A DNA stretch of 64,000 nt, from the NCBI GenBank assembly GCA_037389465.1, contig JAZARR010000171.1, positions 1,054,001 through 1,118,000 on the forward strand, written 5' to 3'. The notes under the pieces are model-generated. The model searched no databases. It saw nothing but the letters and a program-made list of their open reading frames with translations, and was not told the DNA's origin. The stretch comes from Baylisascaris procyonis. Its lineage: Eukaryota; Nematoda; Chromadorea; Rhabditida; Ascarididae. How positions within the stretch are numbered: position 1 is the first letter of the stretch; every line of letters begins with the position of its first letter. Below are positions 11,079-25,086 of this stretch, piece by piece. The position numbers and the translations under genes were made by a program.

Positions 11079-13653
11079 ATGGCGACAGAAACGAGCTACG
11101 TAAGTTTTCATTTCGCTTTTTTTATTTTAACAATGCTGTAAAATTTTTGACTTCCGCAGATTTATAATTTCTATTGAGTCGTTTTTTTTGCAAAGTTGCA
11201 TTTGCAAATTGCTTAGTGATTGCATGATTTTTTTTTTTTTTTGTTTATATATATTTTCACTTAGTCGGTAATTTCTTCAAGAAATTCATTCGAAACTCAA
11301 AGTGTAAAATTAAGTGGGATATAATATATGAGAGATAACTATTCGTAGTAATTTCTCTCGCCAATTTTTATGGTATTTTCTTTTACCCATTCGAGCTGTT
11401 TTGTGCAAATTACTTACCGAGAAAGGGAAGTTTGGCTAAGAGTAGGTGAAAGAGAATGAAACGGAATGACTTGGAGATGGATTAAAAACGACGAATCTGT
11501 TGAAAATGAAGAAGGAGGAAAAGAATTATTTTCCCTAGAATTTTAACTAATGCAGATTCAATGGAAAAATTTTCTTTGAAATTTTCTAATAAGTTACTAG
11601 ACGTTCATCTATTCTGATTTAAAAAATCTACGAAGAGGGTAATTGTAATTGAAATATATAAGAAAACAAAATTCGATATTATAAAGTATAATTTATTTTT
11701 ATAGTTTTATCCCATTTTATTGATGAATATGAATATTTCAGCCAGTGCCCTATCGTAGCAAGCTTACCGAGCCATTCGAGCCTGGGCAGACACTCATAAT
11801 TAAGGGAAAGACTGCCGAAGATTCAGTTAGGTATGCCAATATATTGCTTATTTTTCATTAATTTCATACACATTCTCACATAACAATGAAACACAGAAGT
11901 GGCGTAAGTCGACAAATTACTTCGAAAAATCCTTTTTTTTTGTATTTTTAGGTTTTCATCTTTTTTTGGGTTTCGATTACAAAAATCGTTTTTTTTTTTA
12001 CGGCATAAGAATTTCAATCGCTCAAAGAAATTCAAAGGATTGTTTTAATCATATGTTTTATGAGGAGTTGATATGAACATTTAGATCGGCTCTAAGAATC
12101 AAGACTTGAAGTAAACTTATGCGAATACTAACAATCTCTTATCTATATTTTAAACTTTGAAGTGAAATTAATCCCATTTCTATGTTTTAATTACTCTTAA
12201 TTTTACAGTTTTTGATGTTCAATTTTTGCTTCTGAATGGAATACTAATGTCATCATAATTAGCAACGATTTTTTAGAAAAATAAATTTTAATTTACCTTA
12301 AATAAAATCATTTTATTTATGATTATGCATCATTATAGTGCAATTGAAAATCAATATCTCATTTTGTTATGAGCGTATTTATTAGTGCGTCAATGCAGAG
12401 GCGATCATTTCAATGGCCAAGTCATTTGTTAGCTGTTTTTTTTTTTCAATAATTCGCTCCAGCCAGTGATGGATAACTCCGATAGAATGAGATGAATCTA
12501 GCTCCATAAAGCCTTGAATTCGGTCTCAAATCTTAGACTGCGCAAAAAGAAGTCAACTTCCGCTGACTTTGATTGCAGAAAATCGAAGAGCTAGCTGTTA
12601 CGCGCAAACTCATCCTAAAGCAAGAAGTTAACTCTCGGGTCCGATTCTATGGCTTGTGATATTGTAAAATCCTCAGTCAAACTCCTCAATCAACTCTTGG
12701 AGTCATCCATAACTGGCTCCAGCATTGCCAATACGAATTAGTCATATTTGCAGGTTCACGATAAATCTGCATAATACTTCGGCGGACTTCAGTGGGAATG
12801 ACGTCCCACTTCATATCTCTGTTCGTTTCGATGAGGGAAAGGTAAATAAATATAATTAAAGAGCATTGAATACTTGTGCAAAATAAAGTGCGAACTTCCG
12901 CTCGTCTTATGATGTTGTTTTTGGATCTGTCGCTACGTCGAGGTGGTCTCCAGAATATATAGAAGTAGAAACTGGACAACTGACTATCAGGGAGTCAATA
13001 TATGGAAACAGATGACCTTTGGGGAGAAAATCTTATGGAAGTCTTTTGGGGCAGAAACTGAAGGTAACCGTTAATAGCCCAAGGTTACCACTTCGATGCA
13101 AACACGTTTCTCCTACTTTCCCTCATATCGTTGCTTTTGATTCTGAGCGGTATTTTGCACTTTTGAGCTAAAAAAAAATTTTTTTTTGGTTTTTGAAAAT
13201 TCAGAGGCATCTCAGTAATACGAAAATATGGACAGAATCCACTGTGACATGTTTCGTATTGAAAATGTTTCTTTTTTTTTGCTGTTACAGCATCATTCGT
13301 TATCCATCCAAATTGTGACGCTGGATGGGGCCATAGATGCCAGATGGTGCGCTTAATCTTCACTGAGCAGTTTCTTTTTTTATCTCTGCAGATGCCTTCG
13401 CATTTGCTTGCGAAATTGTCCGTCGAAGAAATAAAAATGAATCAAAAAATGTGGTTCCTTAATTAGCCTCCACAGCGGATGTCGAATTTTATTCAATTGT
13501 GAGAATTTCGAGATATTTAAAATAAGTGAAACAATTTATTCTAATTTCTGCTTCGTTGCAAACATTTCTTAGATGCTTCGTTCTGAGGACTTCTGGAGTT
13601 GTCCAAAATTTTCTAAATTGCTGTTTACGACCACTTCCCGTCTTTACAAAATT

Positions 13654-13731
<78 letters not shown>

Positions 13732-16700
13732 ATTTGCTGTTTTCAAGTCTTTATAGTTCTGTGGCTATGAAATGACAAATTTTCGCTGAAATAGGGATAG
13801 GTATGATGGTTATTCTATAGACTAAAGTAGATATTATCACATTGGCATTCTTTATTGCCACAGTTTCAACAGTTATATCTGCAATTGCATCATATTTGTA
13901 TGGACATATTTAATATCGCATCTAACGGTCTCGCTCTCTACGAGTACTGTCTTCTATTTCCGATGTTTGTATCATATGTATAGATAATCGAATACCGTGA
14001 TGTATCAACATGAATCCATATGAAAATCGTAAATATAAATATTTTCGATATAAATCTAGTATAGGATTGATGTCTTCAGCCGTTCATCTCAGGTCTGTCG
14101 CCTGAGGTCAGCCTTTCCCCCATAGCAATGATCTCCACTTGCTCTTAAGGGAATCGCCAATCCTTTGAGGGTAACTATTCGCATTGTGGTAACAAGTATT
14201 GCGCCGACGAGTTTCTCCCGCGGGTATTTCTATCTTCACAAAGAATTAACATTTCGGCTTCATTTCCCATACTTCGTTTTCCCTGCGCATCCCTTGCGGG
14301 AAATCAGAGATTGCTTCCCTGCTGAAGATTCTCAGCCCTGTTGAAGAAACCCTTGGGGGTATGAAACGCTAAGAATGTTGTCTAACTTTCCACATAGATC
14401 ATACAACAACAACGAGATGCGAGAAACCGCTAAGAGAAACGAGATGCTCCATTGCGTGGCAATATCAGTAAGAAATAGACGCAGTCAACAGGCATGCAAG
14501 TTTCTACCCAATATGGAACAAGTTTTTTTTTCAACGATACCTACGGCAGCAACTGGCAACACGATTTATTAAACGATTTATAAAAATTTCAGATCGTTTT
14601 CAATACGTTTAGCAAAGGTGAATGGGGAAAAGAAGAGCGAAAAAGTAATCCATACAAGAAAGGCGATGATGTTGATATCAGAATCCGAGCTCATGATAGC
14701 AAGTTTTCGATCTCTGTAGATCAGGTTAATTTTTTTTTTTTTTTAATTTCTTTTCAGCTTCAATTGATGCAATGTCTAGATAGATATTTCTTTAGTTTTA
14801 TGATTGCATCCATAAATTTTCTTTATATCGAGTGTAGTAATTATATTATTTATATCCGTAAATCAATAATTTAATATCAATGCTAGTGTTACGGCTAGCA
14901 ATAGGAATATTTGAACTTATCGATAGACTTTCATCTTATAGTCGTTTAATAATTTCAACCGTAATTTTTCATAAATTTTCTTGATGCTAATCCAACTTTG
15001 TTAAAATTTCTGAATATTTCATCCTATTAGGCCATAATCTATATTGCGGTTACGTTTTTTTTTTGAATGTTTATTTTTGCATTTTCTCATTAGATTTTGT
15101 TACCTATTGCTGATCGTTTTATGAAGCCATTGAAAATAAAAATTCCTTTTTTTTTCCTCCATCTATTATCGTTTCTTTTCTCATCGAATTGCTTTTTTTA
15201 TGGAATTTTATTTGGAAAATATTTATCGAAATTTTTCCTCATTTCACAATTAAACGACATTAGCATATTTTCTTTTAGAGATTTTTTTTAATACAATTTA
15301 CCTTTAAAATGCGATTTTAATATTCAAAACCTGTTTTCGGCTTTTACATATTGTTTTATATAACCATATTGGTTCAATTTCTCTTATTGTTTCAACTTTT
15401 TTTTTCATTTTTCAACATCAGAGGTTATATGAAATTGCGAGAACAAAATTATCTCATCGAGTTGGGGAAAAGCTAATGCGTTGTGCTTGCGTTATTGACA
15501 GCTGATGCGCTAGCGAAGACAACCTCAAATGCAACAAAATAGCTGCAAAATCTTTGATCTAATACATCGATTTTTTTGGTGCCAGCCGTATCTCACAGAT
15601 TTCATATTCTGTACAAGATAAATACTGTTTCGTGAAGTATAAAGCATCATATTTTGATTTTTTTTTTAAATTTATTTACATTCATTTCGAATTGAATAAA
15701 GTGATCCTCGTATGGTTAAAATATCTAGCTGAATTTTTGCAAAAAGGATCGAAATTCACTTCTTCAAATGTAGCATAATTTTTGTTATATTAAACTAGGA
15801 TTGGCAATGAGAAAATTGCAATTTTTTGTCAAAATATTTTAGTCACTTTTTTACAAATAATATGTTCAGGAGCGATCAATATTTTATTTTTTCACTTTTT
15901 TTTTTTTGAAAGAATGAAGGAACTATTCGCAGCGAACAATTTTCATCTCGTTACGATTGTTTCTTTTATTGCAATAATATTTCGCATTCATTTTTGCAAC
16001 GAAAAATTGAAAATTTGAGGAAAAAAAAAATTCTTTCAATGGAATGAAATTATTTATCGATTGAACGAAATATTGGAAATTATTGTCATGAAATCCGATG
16101 AAGAGTATTTTAAGTGAAAAGTGCCCCAGGGGATAAGTAAGCAGCAATTACTGTAAATCTTTATTTTGTAAATAATTTGCTATTTAAGGAGCCTAAGCGA
16201 AGAAGTAAAGTTCTGATAGGTTTTTGAAAATTTCCGATACGCTTTTATCGACTTCTTTTTCTTTATCAATAATCTTTGATATCGCTATGATTGTTTACCG
16301 TTGTGTTGAGGTGATAAAGCAAGATCAACTGATATTATCAGCAATAGAAGTGTCAAATTTTTTCCATTGTTTTTTTTTTTTATAAAGATGGGATTATTTG
16401 GCTTGCAGAAAGAAGTGAAGGAATATGAACATCGCGTTCCACTCTCTTCTGTGACGCATTTCTCTATTGATGGCGATATTCTCATCACCTATATTCATTG
16501 GGGTGGCAAGTATTATGTAAGTATTCTTCTTTATTTATTTGTTTATTTATTTATTTGTTTTGTTTTTGCATATGTATTCTTTTAGAGCGAAAAATATTGA
16601 GATTTTTTTTTCAAAAATAATCGAAATTTTTTAAAAGATTTGAAATTTTTCATTATCGATTTGTGTGAGTGTTTAGAAACTTGAATAAATTTCTCATTGA

Positions 16701-17824
16701 CCCATCAATAAAAATGTTGTAAAATGAGAAATGCTTTTCCTGTTTTTCGCTTCGCTGGGACGAAGAAAACGATCACATTTGATGGCGAGGAGCTAAACAA
16801 TGAAACAACATTATTTTTAGATAATTATACGCATATTTTTTTATGTTATTGGCTGATTGATTTCAAATTTTTTTTCATTAAAAATGATAACCGGGAAGGT
16901 AGATTTTCCCAGATCATTGCTATCGTAGTTGAAATAAATGATTTTGAAACGAGAAAAAATAAACCCATATTACTTTGATTTCATCTTTTATTGCTATATT
17001 TTTTATTTAATGAAGCATATAAATAAAAATAAAAACAATAATAGAAACTTTAAAAATTTTATTAAGAAAATAAGACAAAAATCTTATTAATAGTTATCCC
17101 ACAATTACTTTATTTATTATTATCTTCTTTCAATGCGTTCGACTATTTTGTTGCCCTGCAGAACATCGTAGCACTGAAACTAGTCTTACCAATTTGCGAC
17201 GTTGTTTATTGATAGTAGATCTTCTATAGGGTGGAGATTGGAATGCGTCCTATGCGACGCGTTACCGTTCTTTTCGAATAACTTGTATCGTTGTTATATG
17301 CATAAATGTTTTTGTTGATTGCTTTATTCTTCCGGTTTTTTTGCGTTATTCACACATAACATTAACCCCTATCAATCTTTGCGGGATACGGTAAGCGTAA
17401 CCGACCCTTTACTACCAAATGCAAAATGTACTTGTTTCATTCACAACCACAATAAACATCAACTAATAAGTTGATGATAAAATAGTGATGAAATTAATTA
17501 TAAAATTTAGAGCACTGTTAATTTCTCTTTTCCATTTCCACATCACTATTTTTTTTTTTTTTTAAATATTCGAGAGAGATATTTAGAGAGAAATAATTCA
17601 ACAGATATTTGAATCGTTCAAGAGAGAAAATAATTAGAGCATATTTTCATATAAAAGGGAGAATTAACACCTTCAATGTTTATTCATTTGCTAAGAAAAT
17701 AGAAGGCATAAAATGATGCAGAATAAGTTTGATATTCCAAACTAGAATGTTTATATAGGATATTTCTCTTTCTACTTTTCCTCCGACCACCGCAGATTCT
17801 TTACTGATGTCATTCAATTATATA

Positions 17825-17906
<82 letters not shown>

Positions 17907-20900
17907 ACACCACCAAAACAATTATTTTTTCCGATATTCAATGATGTAATTTGCTCGCTGCTGTATTTTTTCGCCATAGGAGCGATTTTGATAGTATCTG
18001 AGCTGATTTTAACTGTCGCCTAATAGGCAATTTGAAATACCATTATCACCGGAGATTGATTAATTCATTGATCCGCTCACTTCGTTTTTAGGCTAAGCAA
18101 TCTTTATAAGGTAGTAAGGGAATAACCCATCTGAATTTTATGCATCCTCAAATGAAAAACCACATTTTCTATGCGCACAAAATTTATTTAATTTCTTTTT
18201 CGGCAAATAAATAAGCTTTAACGATTTTTAGGCTTCAGAAAAAAAACTAAATTTTATGAGCAAAGCACAGTATGTGTTTTTTTTTTTTGTATTTGCGATC
18301 GGAAATCTCGGAGCAAATTGCGTTTATTTTCGAAACGAATTGGAAAACCGAAAAATGCGAAGCAATTTGCATTCGTTGATGGTCGCTCGTTTGCGCATTT
18401 AATCATATTCACTTGCGATGCATTTTTTTTTTTAACCGTAGACATTTTATTCGTTTTAGATCAATGTTGCGATATAAAAATAAGAAAGACATTTCATCCA
18501 TCGCCTCACTAGTAAGTTTTCAGGTAGCAGAAGGAAGGGAAAAGAGGTTCTAATAGGTATTCATAGGATTCAGCCTTCATATTCTCTCTTTGCAGCCTTT
18601 TATTCGATACAGGGTTTTAATGGAAGTCCCGGCTGAAAAAAAAAATTTGGATTATTTTACACAACAGTCGAATATTGAATTTTTAAAACTATTTATAGTG
18701 TTTCTAGCGAAACTCAGTGAATTATATTGATATCACCTTCATGATCTCTTACAAAAAATAAAAAATTTGCATAAGCCCTCTCGCGTAAGACTACCATTAT
18801 CTCTTATATGCAAATAATTACAACAATTGATTTTAGCCGGTTCCATATGAGAGTGGTTTGGCTGGTGATGGATTGGCACCTGGGAAATCACTTCTCATAT
18901 TTGCTACACCGGAAAAGAAAGGCAAACGATTCCATATTAATCTACTCAAAAAGAATGGCGATATTGCACTACATTTCAATCCACGATTTGATGAAAAAGT
19001 TAGTGAATTATCCGTTTATTATTTTATAAGATATATAAATTTCGAGCAGTTTTTTTTTATAATTCCACTTGAGATGAGCGATTGAAATTTTGCAGTGGGA
19101 GACTAGAATAACAACTCTATAATAAATATTGATAAGATGACGTTTGAAACTCTTTACTCTTCTTCCGATGTGCGTCTTCGGCATCCCCAAAAATTCTAAA
19201 TGGATAAGACAAATGATAGATTGTTTCCACTTAAAGCGATTTTGTGCGCCTGCATCTGTAATGGAGCAAATAGTGAAAATAAGCTGAACAAGTAAGAGGA
19301 TGCGATCCGGTGAATTCGATTACTTTCTCATTGAGTTGAAAGGGATATGAAATTTACATCGTTATGTCCCTTCAATTGCACATCGAATGGTCTGTGCATT
19401 TAATATGTCTGAATGTGCATAATTTCATATAAATAACAGTTATTACACTTTTTTAGAATTTGAATGATTTTTTTTGACAAACGATGTCCCCTATTATATT
19501 CACTCTAATATTGAGATGACGGGACAGAGGCTTGTGAATGTAACAACGTAAGAAGATCCTTTAAATATACATGCGCGGAATATTTATGTTGGAGGAGGAT
19601 GTTTATACTGAAACGAAACAAGTGTGGTGTATTTCATTTATTGTTATATCTGATGTTATTGTCTTATTTTTCTAGATATATAAAAATTATTGAAATATAT
19701 TTGAAGGCAATCGTACGTAATTCATTAATCAGCGGTGAATGGGGAAATGAGGAACGCGAAGGAAAGAATCCACTCGAGAAAGGAATCGGATGTGATCTCG
19801 AATTTAGAAACGAAGAATACGCATTTCAGGTTGAATTTTTATTTATGTTTGTTATATTTCCGCATAAATCAATTCATTGTGTATATCAGTGAACAAATGC
19901 TCGATCGATGTGGAGCAATTTTTCTGATCCCATTTCAAAGTTTTTGTGATCGTTACGGGATTTGAGCTTTTCTTTTTGTTAATCCCTGAAACGAAGAATA
20001 TTCACATAAAATTCATTTCTTTGAAATGGCTACTAGCTCAAGCCCAATTCATTTTTTCACTGCCAGTGAGATGTTCCTTTTTTTTTTCTAAAAATTGCGA
20101 ACATTGAATATATTTTCTGAAATATTCTCACAAAATGAAACGAAATGATTGGAGGAACATCGAAAAGGTTACCTAGCAGAAATATTTTAGAAAAAAAAAT
20201 ACAATGGCGACCTTGTAGAGAGAAAAGAAAAAAATTTAGAGAAAAGCGTCTTTTCGATAACAAAAAAAAAGTTGAAAATTTCCCGACGAATATGCTGGTT
20301 CGGTTCATTGACCCTAATGGATGAAAAATGTATTTCACATTTATTACTCAATCAATGAAATTTTTACTCAATTCATCAATATTTAAACAACCAACATTTT
20401 GTTCATTTCACTCTGAGTGTATCAATTCAAACGATCTGAGTGAGAACAGTTTTTTATTAATTTTTCTCAATTGTTGCAGTATGATATGATGATCTGTTTA
20501 ACACGCTAAATAACAGCTGAATAGTAAAAAAAAATATATTAATTTGTATATGTATTTAAATGCATTGCATACGTTAAATTATAGAAAATAATATTAATAA
20601 AAATATTATTGCTTATTTAGCATACTTTCTTTAAATTGAAGTTAATTGAGAGAAACGAACGTTAGGTTGGAAAGAGGAACGAATTTACTATCCAATCAGT
20701 ACTATTTATTTTGCTTATATTGATTCTCTAGTGTTATGATTTTTCTTGAATATAAAATAGAGTAGTTTTTTTTATTTGCATTGACTATTTCAACAACTAA
20801 TATCGCGTTTTTTTTTCTTGAAAATTTCCACCCATTATGCCTAGCAATGATTCTTTGTTTCTCGAATGCGATGAGGAATTTGGAAATTTTTCGACAGCGA

Positions 20901-22667
20901 AGTTCTGCGATCATAATTCATCTTGTTGATCCATTATTCAACCTGAAAGGGAAGAGAGAGGTGGCCAACATGCCATGCCCTCTCCTATACCCCTTCCTCC
21001 CCCCTCCCCCATAACCCTCATTCTATATTGGATCGATGGGGAGGAAAATCTTGAACTTTCAATGATTTTCTATAGGAAACAAATAGGAATCGAAAATTTC
21101 ACTTTTTTTTTAAAAATAGCTTCGTTACGTTTGACGAAGTTTGGCAGCGATTTTGATACTTTTAGATATGAGGATTCATTTGTAAAAACAATATCATTTC
21201 TTGTGATTTTCACATCAGAATTTCATGTTTCTTTTGAAAATCTTTTTCCCTAAGCCATCAGAACTAAGACTTCCACTGCAATTCTTTTATCCTCCTCTTT
21301 GCAGGGTCTCGCTCTTCCCTTCCCCAATCGCCTTCCCATCTACCCCATCTCGCCTTCGCGTTTCCGTCTTCCCTGTCCATCTCACTCCTACCCCCCATTT
21401 CAGTCCGAAATTATTATATAATATATCTGCAATAATTTGTTCGGCATTCGCCGAAGCCAACTGATGAGAGAGATTCACCAAATGGTGGATTGTTGTTGTG
21501 AATTGTATGCAAGTGCTCCCGTGGGCGTGCGTACTTATATGTTTTTGAGCGATGATCGGCAATACTTAACAACAACAAAAAAAAAATAAAAATTCAACGG
21601 CTGCCTGCACACACTCGACAGACATACTGCGAAATCGATTTGTGGAAAACGAAAGTAAGATAGGACTGGCTGGCTCTCTCTTTTGCTCGCTCGTTGCTGC
21701 TTTTCTATCGATGCACGCACAGAAAAATTCACTCTCACAATAAGGCACCCGCATTCGCCACTCAAATCGGCTAAATGCACAATGAACGCATTGAACACAT
21801 CCGGGGGGCCGATATATTTAAAATATTTATTATGGGGTGGAGGAGATGGAGGAAGGGGAGGATAGGGGTTTATATATAAAACTTGGCAATCACTAAAGCT
21901 AAAGCTGTGGAATTTGATAGATAATTCTAGCTGTTGTATGATTTCCTAATGTTCTTCTGCAACAATTTCAAGTTTAGCGTCGAAAGGATTTGCATATTAA
22001 GTATATCAAGCTTTTGGAAATTTGCGTATGGACAGATATCATAAAGCTTATAGAGCTGGAAAAAATCAACGTTTGCATAGGATATCTTGCAAGATATGCA
22101 CAATTCTTGCTAACAGGGTCGATTAAGTGAGCGATCGCACGGCAAAATCTTGTTTAATATGTAAATTCATTCAGTTTAAAATTGCAGCACTATGGAATGT
22201 CATTTCGCTATTAGTTGTTATGCATATTTTAATATTTATTAGCAATTATAAATATACATAATCTTATCAATACTATTAAGTACATTTTTGTTTTTATTTC
22301 CGCAACTATGATGTTTCATTTCCCGACGTGTTTATCCCATCGATTTAACATTGTTGTAGAAATATTATGCCAAGTGAAGGTTGTATTTTGCGTAAGTAGT
22401 AAGTCAAACATTATACAAGTGATGATTTATATATGGTGGACCGAAAACCGCCAAGGTGAAAAATGGTGAAAACAAGCAAACAACATATAAATATTCTAAA
22501 TGAATAGATATTTAAATAAACATTCATATTAAATAAATATTTCTAAATTTCAGATCTACGTTGATGGAGAGCGTTTCGCGACTTATGCGCATCGTTTGGA
22601 CCCACACGATATCAATGGTCTACAAATTGGTGGTGATGTCGAAGTGACCGGCATTCAAATGGTTTAA
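11079..22667 (+). CDS. lec-1: Tandem-repeat galectin, LEC-1 type, 8 exons
   Basis: A beta-galactoside-binding lectin, 278 aa, the usual length for nematode LEC-1 (about 279). Coding exons are 11079-11099, 11742-11830, 12754-12841, 14593-14724, 16409-16516, 18837-18998, 19707-19829 and 22554-22667 (TAA 22665-22667). All have GT..AG borders and all phases close. There are two carbohydrate-recognition domains, at residues 8-146 and 147-278, each opening with PVPY. The second has the canonical set: HFNPRF (His192, Asn194, Arg196), VRN (Asn205) and WGNEER (Trp212, Glu215, Arg217). The first has WGKEER (Trp77) but HISVRF where HxNPR is usual, so its sugar specificity probably differs. There is no signal peptide; family members are cytosolic or leave cells by a non-classical route. 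Introns are 0.6-2.7 kb and T-rich. The ATG is chosen because the short first exon, MATETSY, runs directly into the conserved PVPY segment. Confidence 0.95.
13658..13727. repeat. (TA)n microsatellite in galectin intron 3
   Basis: About 35 TA units. Ile-Tyr frames across it are artefacts. Confidence 0.95.
17830..17900. repeat. (TA)n microsatellite in galectin intron 5
   Basis: About 35 TA units with a single ACATAT interruption near 17,863. Confidence 0.95.
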
Positions 22668-23076
22668 GGACAATATTGTCGCTTTCAAGCTTCATTCGGC
22701 TCTTATCGTATTCAAATGCTCCGCTCCTGCTCTCTCTAAAAAAAAAAAAATTTCTCATTGATTTAATGCCCATCAGGCCTTTTGCTTTCTTATCTTTAAA
22801 AAAAAATAATAATAATAGTGCAAAAATCATCCATCCATCTGTTTTCCATTGCATTCTCGGCTTTCAATGAATCCCGAACGCTCCAATCGCTCATTACTGC
22901 CATTTCTATCATCCCCCACCCCGTTCTCTCTCCCTATTTGTTTCGTTGATCTATTACCGCTTAGATATTCCGCTCTTTTTTTCCTCTTCCTCATCGCATA
23001 TGTTCTTTTCTTATGTTTTTCTTTCTTTTTTTTTTTTTAATTTGTAATCGTCATCCGTTGCAAACAAACGCCCATG

Positions 23077-23082
23077 AATAAA
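23077..23082 (+). terminator. Poly(A) signal of the galectin gene
   Basis: AATAAA, 410 bases after the galectin stop codon, followed by a TG/T-rich stretch. It is the first exact AATAAA after the stop on the + strand that I see, so the 3' UTR would be about 430 bases. Confidence 0.6.
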
Positions 23083-24237
23083 TTTAATATGTGTTTTTGC
23101 GCATTCGTTGTAATTTTCTTTTTTTTTCTGCAATGAAATTCTCGAAGTTAATACCATTTTGCTATCGTTAAACTACCCTTTTTTTGGCTGTAATTCATGA
23201 AACTTCATTCTGCGTTTATAAAATCGATTAAACGCTTTTAGCACGGATGTAGGCAAAAACGCGAAAAATATTTTCTCATTTAATGAGCAGTAAAAATCGC
23301 AAACATTTTGAAGAAATGAATATCGCAAAATAATTTATTCGTTCTCAACAAATTTCAACTCCTCTTTCTTTGAAAAATTTTAATTATATAGGTGAGCATA
23401 AATTAGGGAGGGGAATAGCAGCGAACGGTAGAGGAATGACTCTAGTTTTTACACTTTTATATTTGAATAGCTTGATAAATTTGAATAAGCATCATATGCT
23501 TACGCCTCTTATTATTTTATTAATATAACATATTACCTTATTACGATCGCCCACGAATAGAGCTTTCCATTTTGCTACAAGCGTTTCTCTGATTTTTATT
23601 TTTCAACGAGAAATGGCATAGAGTTTCCCATTTGTTTTCATTGGGAAAACCTTTTGATCTCTTTTTTTTAGAAAATGCCTATTGTTTGGGTACAGTCAAT
23701 TTGCCTAATTTTCTACACCACCTGCATCTCGAATCGTCTCGAAAAATGAGCCTTATCCCTTGTGAAAAAGATAAGCAAAATACGAGTGAAAGTAAACGTT
23801 GGCTAAGGTTGGATGAATATGTTGCAAGAAGCGGAAAACGGGTGGTAGCATTCTTCATACGCAACATCAACTAAAGCGCTACTCGGATACGCCAGCTCTG
23901 AAACAACTCAAACGATCAGTTGCGCGGCGTCGGCAATACTCCTGACTCTTGACGCCGGGGAAAGTCGAGCTTCTGGATTCCACTCGGCATTCTGGATTCG
24001 GCAACTGGTTGATTAAACAACCATACGTCAAACATTGTTGGCTAGGTAGAGAGTATCTAACGTCGGCGAACATTTAATTCGTAAAAGGGATCCGATTCAA
24101 AGGAGGCGAGGTTTTACGTAAATGACTACTTGTACATGAAAAGCTTCAACATTTTGTGCTTCAAATCCACTGCATGTTCGAGTTACCCAATGTGCTTTCG
24201 ATAGCTTTTAAATAGCCAGCAACGGGAAGCCACAACT
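23083..24237. other. Intergenic stretch after the galectin
   Basis: No gene can be supported. A + frame at 23,632-23,874 (80 codons) has mixed composition but no recognisable domain or splice context. The part from about 23.88 to 24.0 kb is somewhat richer in GC than its surroundings and could be an old repeat fragment. Confidence 0.5.
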
Positions 24238-24322
24238 ATGAAGTTGCTTGCTTTACAACAGCATTGCTGCTTAATTGCTACCGGATTGTTAATCGGTGCA
24301 AGTATTTTTGTTCTGAGTCAGA
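24238..24322 (+). CDS. Candidate first exon with signal peptide
   Basis: ATG at 24,238 opens MKLLALQQHCCLIATGLLIG, continuing ASIFVLSQ. The hydrophobic core and small residues are typical of a secretory signal or signal anchor. A good donor follows (CAGA|GTGAGT, phase 1 at 24,322), and an acceptor-like TTTTAAATAG lies upstream, ending near 24,213. If the donor is not used, the frame ends 14 codons later at TAA. The next frame that fits the phase and has an acceptor is 28,992-29,293, but that link is weak. No family is recognised. Confidence 0.3.
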
Positions 24323-24861
24323 GTGAGTGCTTACCTGTTTATGAGTCACATGACGTCACTTCGTAAGTCATGATATCGTTGCCTAAGCTTGCCTATGCGA
24401 AATAAGTCGCTTATGATCGGATTTTCATGATTTTTGATGGCAGTCTAGATAAAAATTGCCGTGAAAAATTAACAGCAAATTCTGAAGGTGAAATATTTCA
24501 TATTTATAGCCGGAAGTACCTAGATGATTTCAAAGGGGTCGGGAAGAGGGGAGATTGTTTAAATTTTTCATTGTTTGTTAACATGTGATGTTAAGACGAA
24601 TGTTAAGAGGGTGACTTCACGCCAGGAGTGCAGCGACCAGTAACATAGAGCACCGATATATTTGCAACGAAATTTTTCATCAAACTATATGAAGAAGGGT
24701 GGCTGTAAGGTTACGAATTGCTAAAATTTAGATAGTTTACTATAAATAAACACTGTTGAGCACCATTGCAGACCTGAAATAGTTCGCATAACATTTCTAG
24801 AGACCAATTTCACCTGCTTAGATCATTATTAAGCTCAGGTTCTCAATATCTAAAACAATGA

Positions 24862-25086
24862 ATGAGCTTAATTTCACGCCCAGTGCTGTCTGTCCTTGTG
24901 ATAGTTTTAATTTGCATCGATTCATGCAGTCAATGCGATATTGCGTACCTAGGGATGGGAAAATTTCATCAATTAACGAGTATGAATTGCGTCCTTTTAC
25001 AGGGTTTTCTGGGATTTTCTCATCACCAGATACTTTCTTTACTTCTTTCGTCTGGAAAATTTGACCTTCTGAGTACATTTTTTTAA
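24862..25086 (+). CDS. Small secreted peptide candidate, 74 aa
   Basis: Intronless ORF with a textbook signal peptide: short polar start, hydrophobic core LSVLVIVLICI, then DSCSQ and a probable cleavage site before CDIAYLGMGK. The mature part would be about 50 residues with two cysteines (CDIAY and MNCVL) and a hydrophobic, Leu-rich tail ending in Phe-Phe. It lies 0.6 kb after another signal-peptide-like start on the same strand. No homologue is recognised and no close AATAAA is seen, so it may be a chance ORF. It is the better of the two secretory candidates because it is complete. Confidence 0.35.
   Translation: MSLISRPVLSVLVIVLICIDSCSQCDIAYLGMGKFHQLTSMNCVLLQGFLGFSHHQILSLLLSSGKFDLLSTFF

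Noticed and set aside
14061..14360. Locally GC-richer block that could be a transposon fragment
   Set aside because: No terminal repeats, target duplication or recognisable protein could be seen; it lies in galectin intron 3.
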